This document shows, piece by piece, positions 51,991 through 60,795 of a stretch of 64,000 nt of DNA. Numbering within the stretch: the stretch's first letter is position 1; every line of letters begins with the position of its first letter. The notes beneath the pieces were generated by a model that did not search any database, was not told the origin of the DNA, and was given only the letters and a program-made list of their open reading frames with translations. The translations under genes were made by a program, and so were the position numbers. The DNA is taken from NCBI GenBank assembly GCA_964519885.1, contig CAZFLX010000013.1:3603-67602 (forward strand), written 5' to 3'. The stretch comes from GCA-002282575 sp964519885 (lineage in GTDB: Bacteria; Pseudomonadota; Gammaproteobacteria; Thiomicrospirales; Thiomicrospiraceae).

Positions 51991-53196
51991 ATGGAAAACA
52001 CTACGCTCCCCGTTCAAGACGTCCTATTCTTACTCATTGGCGCTGTCATGGTACTGGCCATGCATGCGGGATTTGCCTTTTTAGAGGTGGGTACGGTTCG
52101 CCAAAAAAACCAAGTGAATGCTTTGGTTAAAATCTTGGCCGATCTAGCCGTTTCAACACTCGCCTACTTTTTTATCGGTTATACGCTCGCTTATGGTTCT
52201 CACTTCTTGATGAATGATCAAGCGCTATCGGTTGACGCTGGTTATGCCTTGGTGAAATTTTTCTTTCTCATGACATTCGCGGCTGCCATTCCAGCGATTG
52301 TATCGGGCGGCATTGCCGAGCGTGCCAAATTTAACCCGCAATTAGCCGCTACTTTCGCCATTGTTGGTTTCGTCTATCCGCTGTTTGAAGGGATTGCTTG
52401 GAATGGTAATTTTGGTATTCAGGCTTGGTTAGCAACCACCTTTGGCGCGCAATTTCACGACTTCGCTGGTTCTGTCGTCGTTCACGCCGTGGGTGGCTGG
52501 ATTGCACTCGCTGCTGTATTACATCTTGGCGCACGTCGCGGACGCTACACTAAAGAAGGCCTAGTATCAGCTCATCCCCCTTCGAATATTCCCTTTTTAG
52601 CACTCGGATCTTGGATTTTAATTGTTGGCTGGTTTGGCTTTAACGTTATGTCAGCTCAAAAACTCGAAGCCATTACCGGGTTGGTTGCTCTAAACTCACT
52701 CATGGCAATGGCTGGAGGCACCTTAGCAGCATTGGTCGTTGGCAAAAACGACCCTGGCTTTGCTTATAACGGACCACTTGCTGGTTTAGTAGCCATTTGT
52801 GCGGGCTCCGATATTGTCCACCCGATTGGTGCGCTCGCTATTGGTGCCATGGCTGGTGCTATGTTCGTCACTTTGTTTACCTTAACGCAAAACAAATGGA
52901 AAATCGATGATGTACTTGGTGTATGGCCACTACATGGACTTTGCGGGGCTTTTGGCGCACTAGCAGCAGGCGTTTTTGGACTTGAAAGCCTAGGCGGCAT
53001 GGGTGGTGTATCGCTGATTTCACAAATTATCGGTACATTATTAGGCATTAGTATCGCATTTATCGGTGGATACTTAGTCTATGGTTTGCTAAAGTTAGTG
53101 GTTGGCATTCGCTTAAGCGATGAAGAAGAATATGATGGTGCTGATATGACCATTCACCATATCACGGCTACTCCCGATCGTGAAACACGTTGGTAA
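51991..53196 (+). CDS. amt: Amt family ammonium transporter
   Basis: A 401-residue channel with about 11 membrane helices. Landmarks: AGFAFLEVGTVRQKNQVNAL, the FVYPLFEGIAWNGNFG segment, and DFAGSVVVHAVGGWIALAA with the first pore histidine in the VVHAVGG turn; the second pore histidine fits GVWPLHGLCGAFGALAAG. Unlike many Amt genes, no adjacent PII gene (glnK) is present. The C-terminal tail is acidic then basic. It has no clear ribosome-binding site and no sigma-54 site was found upstream. Confidence 0.95.
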   Translation: MENTTLPVQDVLFLLIGAVMVLAMHAGFAFLEVGTVRQKNQVNALVKILADLAVSTLAYFFIGYTLAYGSHFLMNDQALSVDAGYALVKFFFLMTFAAAIPAIVSGGIAERAKFNPQLAATFAIVGFVYPLFEGIAWNGNFGIQAWLATTFGAQFHDFAGSVVVHAVGGWIALAAVLHLGARRGRYTKEGLVSAHPPSNIPFLALGSWILIVGWFGFNVMSAQKLEAITGLVALNSLMAMAGGTLAALVVGKNDPGFAYNGPLAGLVAICAGSDIVHPIGALAIGAMAGAMFVTLFTLTQNKWKIDDVLGVWPLHGLCGAFGALAAGVFGLESLGGMGGVSLISQIIGTLLGISIAFIGGYLVYGLLKLVVGIRLSDEEEYDGADMTIHHITATPDRETRW

Positions 53197-53226
53197 GCAA
53201 ATTATAGTTGAAGGAAACCTGTTCTT

Positions 53227-54414
53227 ATGATGACCCCCGACGTTACAACAAACACTTATACTGATGCTCGCCAGCATAGCCATCCTGCGGTTTCTTTAAC
53301 AGGCGAATTGGTGGCAAGAGACTCAGTCACCCCTGAAGATAAAGGCTGCCAAGACCTATTAAGAGTGCAACTTGAAGCGCTCGGTTTTCTCTGTGAAACG
53401 CTCGTTTTCAAAGACGTCACTAACCTGTGGGCGCGTAGAGGCACAGAAGCGCCACTGTTTATTTTTGCCGGTCACACCGATGTGGTTCCTCCAGGCAATA
53501 AAGACAAATGGACTTTCGATCCTTTCCTTCCCGCTATTGTCGATGGGCAACTCTATGGTCGTGGCAGTGCTGATATGAAGGGTGGCGTTGCCGCTTTTAT
53601 GACGGCACTCAGCGAGTTTTTAGCGCAACATCCTGACCATGATGGCAGCATTGGTGTGCTCATCACCTCAGATGAAGAAGGTGCTGCCGTTCATGGCACA
53701 GTTAAAGTGGTCGAAACACTCATGGCACGCGGTGAGCAAATCGACTACTGTGTGCTCGGCGAGCCGACCGCAGAACAGCAACTTGGGGATATGATCAAAA
53801 TTGGTCGTCGTGGCTCTTTGTCAGGTCGATTAGTCATTCAGGGTAAGCAAGGTCATATTGCCTATCCACATCTCGCCGACAATCCCATTCATAAAGCCAT
53901 GCCGGTTTTGGCAGAGCTCACTCAAATTGAATGGGACAAAGGCAATGATGCTTTTCCGGCAACCAGTTTTCAAATTTCCAACATACGCAGTGGTTTAGGG
54001 GTGAGCAATGTCATTCCGCCCGATATCACTATCGACTTTAACTTTCGTTTCTCAACCGAGCAAACAGCCGACACAATTAAACAGCGCGTACACGCACTGC
54101 TCGATAGCCAATCGCTCAGTTACGATCTCAACTGGAATCTCTCTGGTACGCCTTGGCTAACGAAACAATCGGCACTGGTAGCCGCCGCAGATCAAGCCAT
54201 TTTGGCTGTTACTGGCTTAACACCTGTCCATTCAACCGGTGGCGGTATTTCTGATGGTCGCTTTATTGCCCCTACTGGTGCAGAAGTTATTGAGCTGGGT
54301 CCTCTCAATGAAAGTATTCATAAAATTGATGAGCATGTCGGGGTAAATGATTTAATTCAGTTGACAGAAATATACCGACACATCATGATTAGACTGTTAA
54401 CCCCATTAAAATAA
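53227..54414 (+). CDS. dapE: DapE, succinyl-diaminopimelate desuccinylase
   Basis: A dinuclear zinc M20 hydrolase in lysine and meso-diaminopimelate synthesis. Visible ligand motifs: FAGHTDVVPPG, GRGSADMKGGVAAF, LITSDEEGAAVHGTVKVVE, LGEPTAE, and the C-terminal histidine region GGGISDGRFIA to ELGPLNESIHKIDEHV. It has about 15 more N-terminal residues than the E. coli enzyme, so a start slightly downstream is conceivable, but ATG 53227 has AAGGAAA upstream. It lies 30 bases after amt and 17 before the cyclic-nucleotide-binding gene. Confidence 0.95.
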   Translation: MMTPDVTTNTYTDARQHSHPAVSLTGELVARDSVTPEDKGCQDLLRVQLEALGFLCETLVFKDVTNLWARRGTEAPLFIFAGHTDVVPPGNKDKWTFDPFLPAIVDGQLYGRGSADMKGGVAAFMTALSEFLAQHPDHDGSIGVLITSDEEGAAVHGTVKVVETLMARGEQIDYCVLGEPTAEQQLGDMIKIGRRGSLSGRLVIQGKQGHIAYPHLADNPIHKAMPVLAELTQIEWDKGNDAFPATSFQISNIRSGLGVSNVIPPDITIDFNFRFSTEQTADTIKQRVHALLDSQSLSYDLNWNLSGTPWLTKQSALVAAADQAILAVTGLTPVHSTGGGISDGRFIAPTGAEVIELGPLNESIHKIDEHVGVNDLIQLTEIYRHIMIRLLTPLK

Positions 54415-54431
54415 AACCTAGAGAAACCTTC

Positions 54432-54917
54432 ATGAGTAATATTGACTGTCAAAAAATCCTTAACTCATCACTTGGACGTGATCTAACTTTGGATGATTGT
54501 GCTGTGCTATCCAGCATTGTTGAGTTCAAACAACTGGCCGATGAAGATATTCTATTCAAGGCAGGAGATAAAACAGATAGTCTCTACGTGATTGTTAGCG
54601 GCAAAATCAATGTGACTAAAGACAAAATCTTACCCGACTATATGGTGCTGCATACCTTACAGCCCGGAGACATGGCTGGTGAAATGAGTTTTATTGATGG
54701 TAACACCCATAGCCTGACACTTCGCGCTCATGGTAATTGTGAACTGATGACTATTCAACGCGATGCGTTTGAACAGCTACTGCTAACGAATCCTCATGTG
54801 GTTTATCACGTCATGCGCGCCATTACTCGTTCCATTCATACCACCGTAAAACGCATGAATGATCAATTTATCGAACTCAATCGCTTCATTAATAACGAAT
54901 ACATGCAGGCTTACTAA
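54432..54917 (+). CDS. Stand-alone cyclic-nucleotide-binding domain protein
   Basis: A 161-residue CRP-like beta-roll without a DNA-binding domain. The pattern EDILFKAGDKTDSLYVIVSG (about 36-55), LQPGDMAGEMSFIDGNTHSLTLRA (phosphate-binding cassette with GEMSFIDG) and the following helix is clear. It ends with a helix and an acidic-polar tail. It is eight bases upstream of the MCE transporter permease gene, so it may regulate that transporter, or only share its mRNA. Whether the site binds a nucleotide cannot be decided: the usual cassette arginine is not obvious. Confidence 0.85.
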   Translation: MSNIDCQKILNSSLGRDLTLDDCAVLSSIVEFKQLADEDILFKAGDKTDSLYVIVSGKINVTKDKILPDYMVLHTLQPGDMAGEMSFIDGNTHSLTLRAHGNCELMTIQRDAFEQLLLTNPHVVYHVMRAITRSIHTTVKRMNDQFIELNRFINNEYMQAY

Positions 54918-54925
54918 ACTTTCTC

Positions 54926-56080
54926 ATGACTGTGTCCAACTTCATGCAACCGAGCATCCTTCGTGAAAACGAATCTAACCCTAGCGTTAAATTGGTTGGT
55001 GAGTGGACACTAACTCACTATACGCAACTCGAGTCGTTACTTCAGCAACTGGTGAGTCGATCAGCCACAAAGCATTGGCATATTGATTTTTCTGCATTAA
55101 CCCAGTTAGATACCGCGGGTTGTCAGTTAATTATCGAATATTTGTCTGCCGAGTCGGTCAAAGCAGCCTGTGATACAAATTCCACTGACCTACCAACAGA
55201 ACGCAAAAAACTTCTACTGACCGTTGTCGAGGCGGTAGCCCAGACATCTGACAGCCAACAAACCCTCAATCAAACTTCTTTCCTGAGCAACCTGTTAGCC
55301 AATCTTGGTAAGCAAGTGAGTGAACTCAGCAAACATAGTCTTGAAGTGATAGCCTTTATAGGTTTAACGCTCAGCACTGTGGCGCAGATAGTGCTCAAAC
55401 CAAAACGTTGGCGCATGACGTCTTTAGTTGCTCACCTGCAACAAACAGGATTCAATGCCTTACCCATCGTGGCACTGTTAACATTTCTTATTGGTGCTGT
55501 GGTGGCGTTTTTAGGAGCAACACTGCTGACTAAATTTGGTGCCAATATTTATACAGTGCATCTGGTTTCTTTTTCTTTTCTTCGAGAGTTTGGTCCCCTA
55601 TTAGCAGCCATTATTGTAGCGGGTCGGACGGCCAGCGCCTTTACCGCACAAATCGGTTCCATGCGTGCGCATGAGGAAATAGATGCTATCCGCGTGCTAG
55701 GGCTGAATGCTGTCGAATTACTGGTCATTCCACGCTTATTAGCCCTGCTCATTGCTTTACCCTTATTAACTTTCCTGGCCATGATGTCGGGAATTCTGGG
55801 TGGTATGCTGGTTTCACAAGCTACGCTAGATATTTCATTTACGATGTTTTTATCGGTGTTGCAACAAAACATCGGCATTAATCACTTTTGGGTAGGCATG
55901 GCAAAGGCGCCTTTCTTTGCTTTTATTATCGTTATGATTAGTTGCTTAGAAGGATTTAAAGTATCGGGAAGTGCCCAGTCTGTTGGCGAACACACCACTT
56001 CATCCGTCGTTCAATCCATTTTTATGGTGATTGTTATCGATGCTATTTTTGCCATTGTCTGCATGGAGATGGGATGGTGA
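54926..56080 (+). CDS. MlaE/YrbE-type permease with N-terminal STAS-like domain
   Basis: A 384-residue ABC permease for MCE-type lipid transport. Residues 1-90 resemble a STAS domain (VKLVGEWTLTHYTQLESLLQ, HIDFSALTQLDTAGCQLII), the MlaB role fused to the permease. The permease core follows from about 160, with FLREFGPLLAAIIVAGRTAS and AEIGSMRAHEEIDA-like QIGSMRAHEEIDAIRVLGLN, the signature contact with the ATPase. It overlaps the ATPase gene by seven bases. It probably moves phospholipid or another hydrophobic molecule between membranes. Confidence 0.92.
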   Translation: MTVSNFMQPSILRENESNPSVKLVGEWTLTHYTQLESLLQQLVSRSATKHWHIDFSALTQLDTAGCQLIIEYLSAESVKAACDTNSTDLPTERKKLLLTVVEAVAQTSDSQQTLNQTSFLSNLLANLGKQVSELSKHSLEVIAFIGLTLSTVAQIVLKPKRWRMTSLVAHLQQTGFNALPIVALLTFLIGAVVAFLGATLLTKFGANIYTVHLVSFSFLREFGPLLAAIIVAGRTASAFTAQIGSMRAHEEIDAIRVLGLNAVELLVIPRLLALLIALPLLTFLAMMSGILGGMLVSQATLDISFTMFLSVLQQNIGINHFWVGMAKAPFFAFIIVMISCLEGFKVSGSAQSVGEHTTSSVVQSIFMVIVIDAIFAIVCMEMGW

Positions 56081-56871
56081 CGCCAATCATTCAGGTTAGG
56101 CACTTACATAATCAATTCGGTTCGCAAGTGGTTCACCACAACCTAGACCTAGACGTGATGCCTGGTGAAATACTGAGCGTGGTTGGTGGCTCGGGTACAG
56201 GAAAATCAGTGCTACTCAGGAGTATTGTCGGACTCAATCAACCACAAGATGGTCGCATCCTCGTTGCAGAACAAGAACTTGCTCGTTTACCGCCAACACA
56301 ACGAACGCAACTGGAACAACAAATGGGCGTGCTTTTTCAACAGGGTGCGCTCTTTTCTTCATTAACTGTAGCCGAAAATATTGCCCTTCCCTTGATAGAA
56401 CATCGTGGGCTAAGCCAACAACAAGCTCGCCGCGTTGCCCTAATGAAACTTGGATTGGTTGGGCTACCTGCCCATGCTGCCGACAAATACCCCAACAATT
56501 TATCAGGTGGCATGATTAAACGTGCCGCTTTAGGTCGCGCACTGGCATTAGATCCGAACATCCTGTTTTTGGATGAGCCTACTGCTGGGCTTGACCCCAT
56601 TAGTGCTGCCGAGTTTGATCAACTGATTCTTACCCTTCGCAACGCCCTGGGATTAACGGTATTTTTAGTCACCCATGATCTGGATACCATTTACACCATC
56701 AGTGATCGAATCGCCGTGATAAGTCAGCAGCGCGTGTTAATTAACGATAAGATTCAAGTGGTGTCATCCACACCCGATGACTGGGTTCAAGCCTATTTTC
56801 ACGGTCCAAGAGGCAGAGCCGCTCAAAACGCACAACCCAAGCATTCCCAGAATTTAGGAGAAGCAACTTAA
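56074..56871 (+). CDS. MlaF-type ABC transporter ATPase
   Basis: A 265-residue ABC ATPase: Walker A GGSGTGKSVLLRSIVG, signature NLSGGMIKRAALGRALALDP, Walker B ILFLDEPTAGLDP and H-loop FLVTHDLDT. The SGGMIKRAALGRA form is typical of MlaF/Ttg2A. It overlaps the permease gene and its stop directly abuts the MCE gene. It powers the MCE transporter. Confidence 0.93.
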   Translation: MVTPIIQVRHLHNQFGSQVVHHNLDLDVMPGEILSVVGGSGTGKSVLLRSIVGLNQPQDGRILVAEQELARLPPTQRTQLEQQMGVLFQQGALFSSLTVAENIALPLIEHRGLSQQQARRVALMKLGLVGLPAHAADKYPNNLSGGMIKRAALGRALALDPNILFLDEPTAGLDPISAAEFDQLILTLRNALGLTVFLVTHDLDTIYTISDRIAVISQQRVLINDKIQVVSSTPDDWVQAYFHGPRGRAAQNAQPKHSQNLGEAT

Positions 56872-57831
56872 ATGGAAACTCGAGCAAATCACCTATTAAT
56901 TGGTGTCTTTACCCTACTGGTTATTACGGCAGGGATAGGTTTTGCACTCTGGTTAAACAAAACCAGTGCTGATAAAGAATTTGACTTATATGATATTGTC
57001 TTTGCCGAAGCGGTTTCTGGACTAAACAAAGGGGGTATTGTTGAATTTAACGGTATCCGCATTGGTGAGGTGGTTTCGCTGAGATTTGATGAACAAGATG
57101 CAAAAAAAGTCATTGCTCGAGTAAGAGTTGACCATGCTGCGCCGGTAAGAAGTGACACGGAAGCGCGCTTAATTTCTTCCGGCATTACAGGACTATCGAT
57201 GATAAGATTGAGCAGTGGCCATAATGCCAACAGCGTACTACTCGGTGACGACGATGACATTCCGATGATTATCGCCTCCCCGTCACCTTTGAGCAAACTC
57301 CTCAACAATGGTGAAGACATGATTACCACCATTAACGAAATGTTGCTCCAAACGCGCCAATTACTTTCTCAAGATAATGTCAATGCATTTAAACAAACCT
57401 TAACCAACATTGAAAAATCTACTGCCATGGTTGCGAACCAAGAGCAAAATGTAAATTTACTGATGGAGCGCCTGGTGAAAGCCAGTGAGCAGGTTAGCCA
57501 GAGTCTTGCGGCCACTACAGAGCTGATGAAAAGCTCACAACAACTGGTTAATCAACAAGGTAAACAAGCACTCATACAAGGTAACGCCACACTGATTCAA
57601 GCCGAAAAAAGCTTAAAAATTGCCGAACAAACACTCGCCAAACTTAATCAATCCATACTCGATAACCAAGATAATATTAATGCCAGTATTACCGGTATGA
57701 CTGAGCTGGGTCCGACACTCATCGAGCTTAAAAATACACTAGCATCGGTTAGACAAATCAGCCAACAACTCGAACAAAATCCATCCAGTTATCTCTTTAA
57801 TTCCGGCAAAGCCCAGGAGTTTCAACCATGA
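56872..57831 (+). CDS. MlaD-type MCE domain protein
   Basis: A 319-residue periplasmic protein anchored by one N-terminal helix (about 7-29, LLIGVFTLLVITAGIGFALWL). The MCE domain (about 38-115) reads YDIVFAEAVSGLNKGGIVEFNGIRIGEV and RLISSGITGLSMIRL. A long coiled-coil C-terminal part (130-300) is longer than in E. coli MlaD and more like PqiB/YrbD proteins of other transporters. TTAGGAGAAG precedes the ATG. It forms the lipid-conducting ring. Confidence 0.92.
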   Translation: METRANHLLIGVFTLLVITAGIGFALWLNKTSADKEFDLYDIVFAEAVSGLNKGGIVEFNGIRIGEVVSLRFDEQDAKKVIARVRVDHAAPVRSDTEARLISSGITGLSMIRLSSGHNANSVLLGDDDDIPMIIASPSPLSKLLNNGEDMITTINEMLLQTRQLLSQDNVNAFKQTLTNIEKSTAMVANQEQNVNLLMERLVKASEQVSQSLAATTELMKSSQQLVNQQGKQALIQGNATLIQAEKSLKIAEQTLAKLNQSILDNQDNINASITGMTELGPTLIELKNTLASVRQISQQLEQNPSSYLFNSGKAQEFQP

Positions 57832-58436
57832 AATCTCTCTACTATCTCCTAATCACTATCGGGTTAATTAACCTACAGGGCTGTAGCTTAGCCCCCACCC
57901 CCGAACCCTTAGTGACTTATCAATTAACCGCTGCTACGGCTAAATCGTACAATTTGACCAGCTTACCGACCTCTTTACGCATTAATAAGCCTAATGCTTC
58001 TGGTTACTTAACGACCAATCGTTTGTTAGTCGCTAATGAGCAGAATCAGCTGAGTCTTTACAAGGGCGCTCAGTGGAATGAAGTCACCCCTTTACTCATC
58101 CGAAATCATTTATTAGATAGTTTTCGACAAGCCAATCTGTTTAGTTTCGTCAGCAATGACGATAAACGCCTAATGGCCGAAGTAGAACTGGATTCGGACC
58201 TACGTACATTACAAATTGAGTACGATCATCCGCAACCAAAAGTCGTCATCCATTTAGTCGCTCGTCTGGTGGACGCTAACAGCAAAAAAATCTTAACCAC
58301 CAAGAGCTTTAGCCAAACGCTTAGTTCACCCTCTAATGAACTGAACACTGTGGTAGCGACCTTAAACAAAGCACAAAATTTGTTGGCAGAATCCATCATT
58401 GAATGGAGCTATGAACACCTCAGTCAGCAAAAATAA
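57828..58436 (+). CDS. PqiC-like ABC transporter auxiliary lipoprotein
   Basis: A 202-residue lipoprotein with signal peptide and lipobox LQGCSLAP (Cys about 19). The mature part has the ABC_trans_aux pattern of MCE operons: PLVTYQLTAATAKSYNLT, SLRINKPNASGYLTTNRLLV then QWNEVTPLLIRNHLLDSFRQ. It probably sits in the outer membrane as a partner of the MCE protein. Its start overlaps the MCE gene stop by four bases. Confidence 0.88.
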   Translation: MKSLYYLLITIGLINLQGCSLAPTPEPLVTYQLTAATAKSYNLTSLPTSLRINKPNASGYLTTNRLLVANEQNQLSLYKGAQWNEVTPLLIRNHLLDSFRQANLFSFVSNDDKRLMAEVELDSDLRTLQIEYDHPQPKVVIHLVARLVDANSKKILTTKSFSQTLSSPSNELNTVVATLNKAQNLLAESIIEWSYEHLSQQK

Positions 58437-58521
58437 CCAGCGCATTGTTGCTGTTAGCTTTAACCGCAAGTTTAGCTGTCGTACAATGACTCTTTTTCAA
58501 AGATAATAATTGGATTAACCT

Positions 58522-59094
58522 GTGAAAGCTTTTATCGACTTTATCCCCATTCTGCTGTTTTTCATTGCCTATAAGTTTTACGATATTTATGTGGCTACCG
58601 CAGTGGTGATTGTCGCCTCGATTTTACAAGCAGCCTACGTCTACTTAACTGAAAAGCGCATACCCGGCATGTTGTTAGCCAGTACGGGGCTCATTGTGCT
58701 GTTGGGTGCTGCAACTTTAATCTTACAAGATGATAATTTCATTAAATGGAAACCTACCGTGGTTAACTGGCTATTCGCCGCTGTGTTTATTGGTAGTTTA
58801 TATATTGGCAGCAAACCCCTATTACAACGTATGATGGAAGGCGCATTTGAACATCTTCCCTTAACGATTTGGCAACGTATGAGTTGGGTGTGGGCATTAT
58901 TTTTTATCAGTGTTGGCACAGTTAATCTTTGGGTGGCTTATACCTTTGATACCGACACCTGGGTTAACTTCAAACTATTCGGTTTGTTAGCCTTAACCAT
59001 GATATTCATCATTGCACAATCCGTTTATTTAATGAAAATTCATCAAGAATACATACCAGAAACAGAAGAAGACCAACATCAGGAGAAACAATAA
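58522..59094 (+). CDS. yciB: YciB (IspZ) inner-membrane septation/envelope protein
   Basis: A 190-residue protein with about five membrane helices. The start KAFIDFIPILLFFIAYKFYD and the QDDNFIKWKPTVVNWLFAAV segment are family signatures. The protein affects cell division and envelope synthesis in enterobacteria. It begins with GTG at 58522. The next gene, yciI, starts one base after its stop, as is common in gammaproteobacteria. Confidence 0.95.
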   Translation: MKAFIDFIPILLFFIAYKFYDIYVATAVVIVASILQAAYVYLTEKRIPGMLLASTGLIVLLGAATLILQDDNFIKWKPTVVNWLFAAVFIGSLYIGSKPLLQRMMEGAFEHLPLTIWQRMSWVWALFFISVGTVNLWVAYTFDTDTWVNFKLFGLLALTMIFIIAQSVYLMKIHQEYIPETEEDQHQEKQ

Positions 59095-59095
59095 A

Positions 59096-59392
59096 ATGTT
59101 ATATGCAATTATGGCTACCGACATTGAGCATTCACTCAGCCTACGTCAACAAGCACGCCCAGCACACCTGGCACGCTTGCAACAACTGCGTGACGAAGGA
59201 CGACTGATCATTGCAGGTCCTTTTCCAGCGGTTGATAACGATGACCCTTCTGTAGCAGGATTCACAGGCAGTTTGATTGTGGCAGAGTTTGCCGATTTGG
59301 CCAGCGCCCAAACATGGGCTGCGGCCGACCCTTATGTTGAAGCGGGTGTTTATGCTAACGTCATCATCAAACCCTTTAAGCAAGTGTTTTAA
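59096..59392 (+). CDS. yciI: YciI family protein
   Basis: A 98-residue ferredoxin-like protein: MLYAIMATDIEHSLSLRQQA, HLARLQQLRDEGRLIIAGPF and ADPYVEAGVYANVIIKPFKQ are family signatures, including the Asp-His pair near the putative active site. The role is not established. AGGAGAAAC precedes the ATG. It follows yciB and precedes the asparaginase-domain gene by one base. Confidence 0.95.
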   Translation: MLYAIMATDIEHSLSLRQQARPAHLARLQQLRDEGRLIIAGPFPAVDNDDPSVAGFTGSLIVAEFADLASAQTWAAADPYVEAGVYANVIIKPFKQVF

Positions 59393-59393
59393 T

Positions 59394-59876
59394 ATGCTGA
59401 TTATTGGCACGGGTGGAACCTTTGATAAGGATTATGAATTGACTGATGGCTCTCTCGTGTTCAGACAATCCTGTATTCCTCATTTATTACAAGAAGCCAG
59501 AATCACTTCGTTGCACCGTTTTGTGTCATTGCTCAAAAAAGATAGCCTAGAACTCACTTTAACAGATCGATTGCAATTGCTCGAAGCTTGTCGTAGTGCC
59601 AATGAAGAAAACATTGTTATCGTACACGGCACGGATACCATGAGCGAAACAGCTGAATTTCTACAACATGCGATTTCCGATAAAACCATTGTACTGACTG
59701 GTGCCATGCGTCCTCATGCTTTTGGTCACAGTGATGCCAGTTTCAACTTGGGTTACGCCATAGCTTGTGCACAGCATCTCACACATGGCGTATACGTCGC
59801 CATGCAGGGCGAGTGTTTTTCAGCTGGTCAAGTCACTAAAGACAAGCAACGCGCCCTTTTCGTTCGAGCAGACTAA
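59394..59876 (+). CDS. Single-domain asparaginase-like protein
   Basis: A 160-residue protein equal to the N-terminal domain of L-asparaginase. Active-site motifs are present: GTGGTFDK with the nucleophile-type threonine, VHGTDTMSETAEFL with the second threonine and aspartate, and LTGAMRPHAFGHSDASFNLG. The usual C-terminal domain is absent, and the stop is followed at once by another gene, so this is not a frameshifted asparaginase by appearance. The frame extends upstream inside yciI, but the start at 59394 fits the fold. Enzyme activity is uncertain. Confidence 0.82.
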   Translation: MLIIGTGGTFDKDYELTDGSLVFRQSCIPHLLQEARITSLHRFVSLLKKDSLELTLTDRLQLLEACRSANEENIVIVHGTDTMSETAEFLQHAISDKTIVLTGAMRPHAFGHSDASFNLGYAIACAQHLTHGVYVAMQGECFSAGQVTKDKQRALFVRAD

Positions 59877-59879
59877 AAA

Positions 59880-60776
59880 ATGCTATCTACCATCAGCCCA
59901 ACCAATTGGGCTGTCTTTGCCAGTGTTGTGTTTATCTGGTCAACGACCCCACTGGCGATTGTCTTTAGCAGTAGCGGCATAGACCCATACTTAAACCTAA
60001 CACTACGCATGGTCATTTCTGCGCTCATATTGGGTTTATGGTTTATTTATCAAAATCGTCCCTTACCTTTTTATAAACAAGCCGTTCCTACCCACTTATC
60101 AGTCGGTGCCGTCGGTATCGGCTTATCTATGTCGCTGGTTTATTATGCCGCTCAAACCTTACCCTCTAGCTGGATTGCCCTCATTTTTGGGTTAGCACCT
60201 TTATTCACCGCTTTATTGGAGGGGCTTGTTTTTAGAAGCCTATCCCTGACTTGGGTGCATTGGCTTGGTGTGCTATTCGCTACCGCAGGACTGTGGACTA
60301 TCTTTCATGATCCTAGCCATCAACTGGGTGCACACATGACCTTAGCCCTAGTTGCCATGTTGGCATCGACTTTTTTTCATGCCTTAAGTGCCAGCTTGGT
60401 CAAACGACTAGATCATTCCCTAACACCTTTGGACACAGTTATGGGCGGTTTGTTGGTTGCCATCCCCATCACACTGGCATTTTGGCTGCTTAATGGTGCT
60501 GAAATTCCTGAAACATTAACGCTAAATGTACAAATTTCTATCGCATATTTAGCCATCATGGGATCTTTGGCAGGTTTTTTGCTTTATTACCAGGTGTTGA
60601 CCGTCTTTTCGGCCACCATGAGTAGTTTTATTACCCTACTAGCTCCCAGTTTAGCCTTATTATGGGGTTCGCTACTGAATGATGAACCCATTACACTGGC
60701 TTTATTGGTTGGTGCTGGCATGATTCTACTCGGATTAACTGTATTTATTGTGAAGCCTGCCGATAAACGAAGGTAG
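59880..60776 (+). CDS. EamA/DMT family transporter
   Basis: A 298-residue protein with ten membrane helices in two EamA repeats. The first begins NWAVFASVVFIWSTTPLAIV and contains LPSSWIALIFGLAPLFTALL; the second ends AGMILLGLTVFIVKPADKRR. Drug/metabolite transporters of this type export metabolites such as amino acids; the substrate is unknown. It starts three bases after the asparaginase-domain gene and continues the yciB-yciI string. Confidence 0.9.
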   Translation: MLSTISPTNWAVFASVVFIWSTTPLAIVFSSSGIDPYLNLTLRMVISALILGLWFIYQNRPLPFYKQAVPTHLSVGAVGIGLSMSLVYYAAQTLPSSWIALIFGLAPLFTALLEGLVFRSLSLTWVHWLGVLFATAGLWTIFHDPSHQLGAHMTLALVAMLASTFFHALSASLVKRLDHSLTPLDTVMGGLLVAIPITLAFWLLNGAEIPETLTLNVQISIAYLAIMGSLAGFLLYYQVLTVFSATMSSFITLLAPSLALLWGSLLNDEPITLALLVGAGMILLGLTVFIVKPADKRR

Positions 60777-60795
60777 ATGTTTAAGGAGTATCAAT

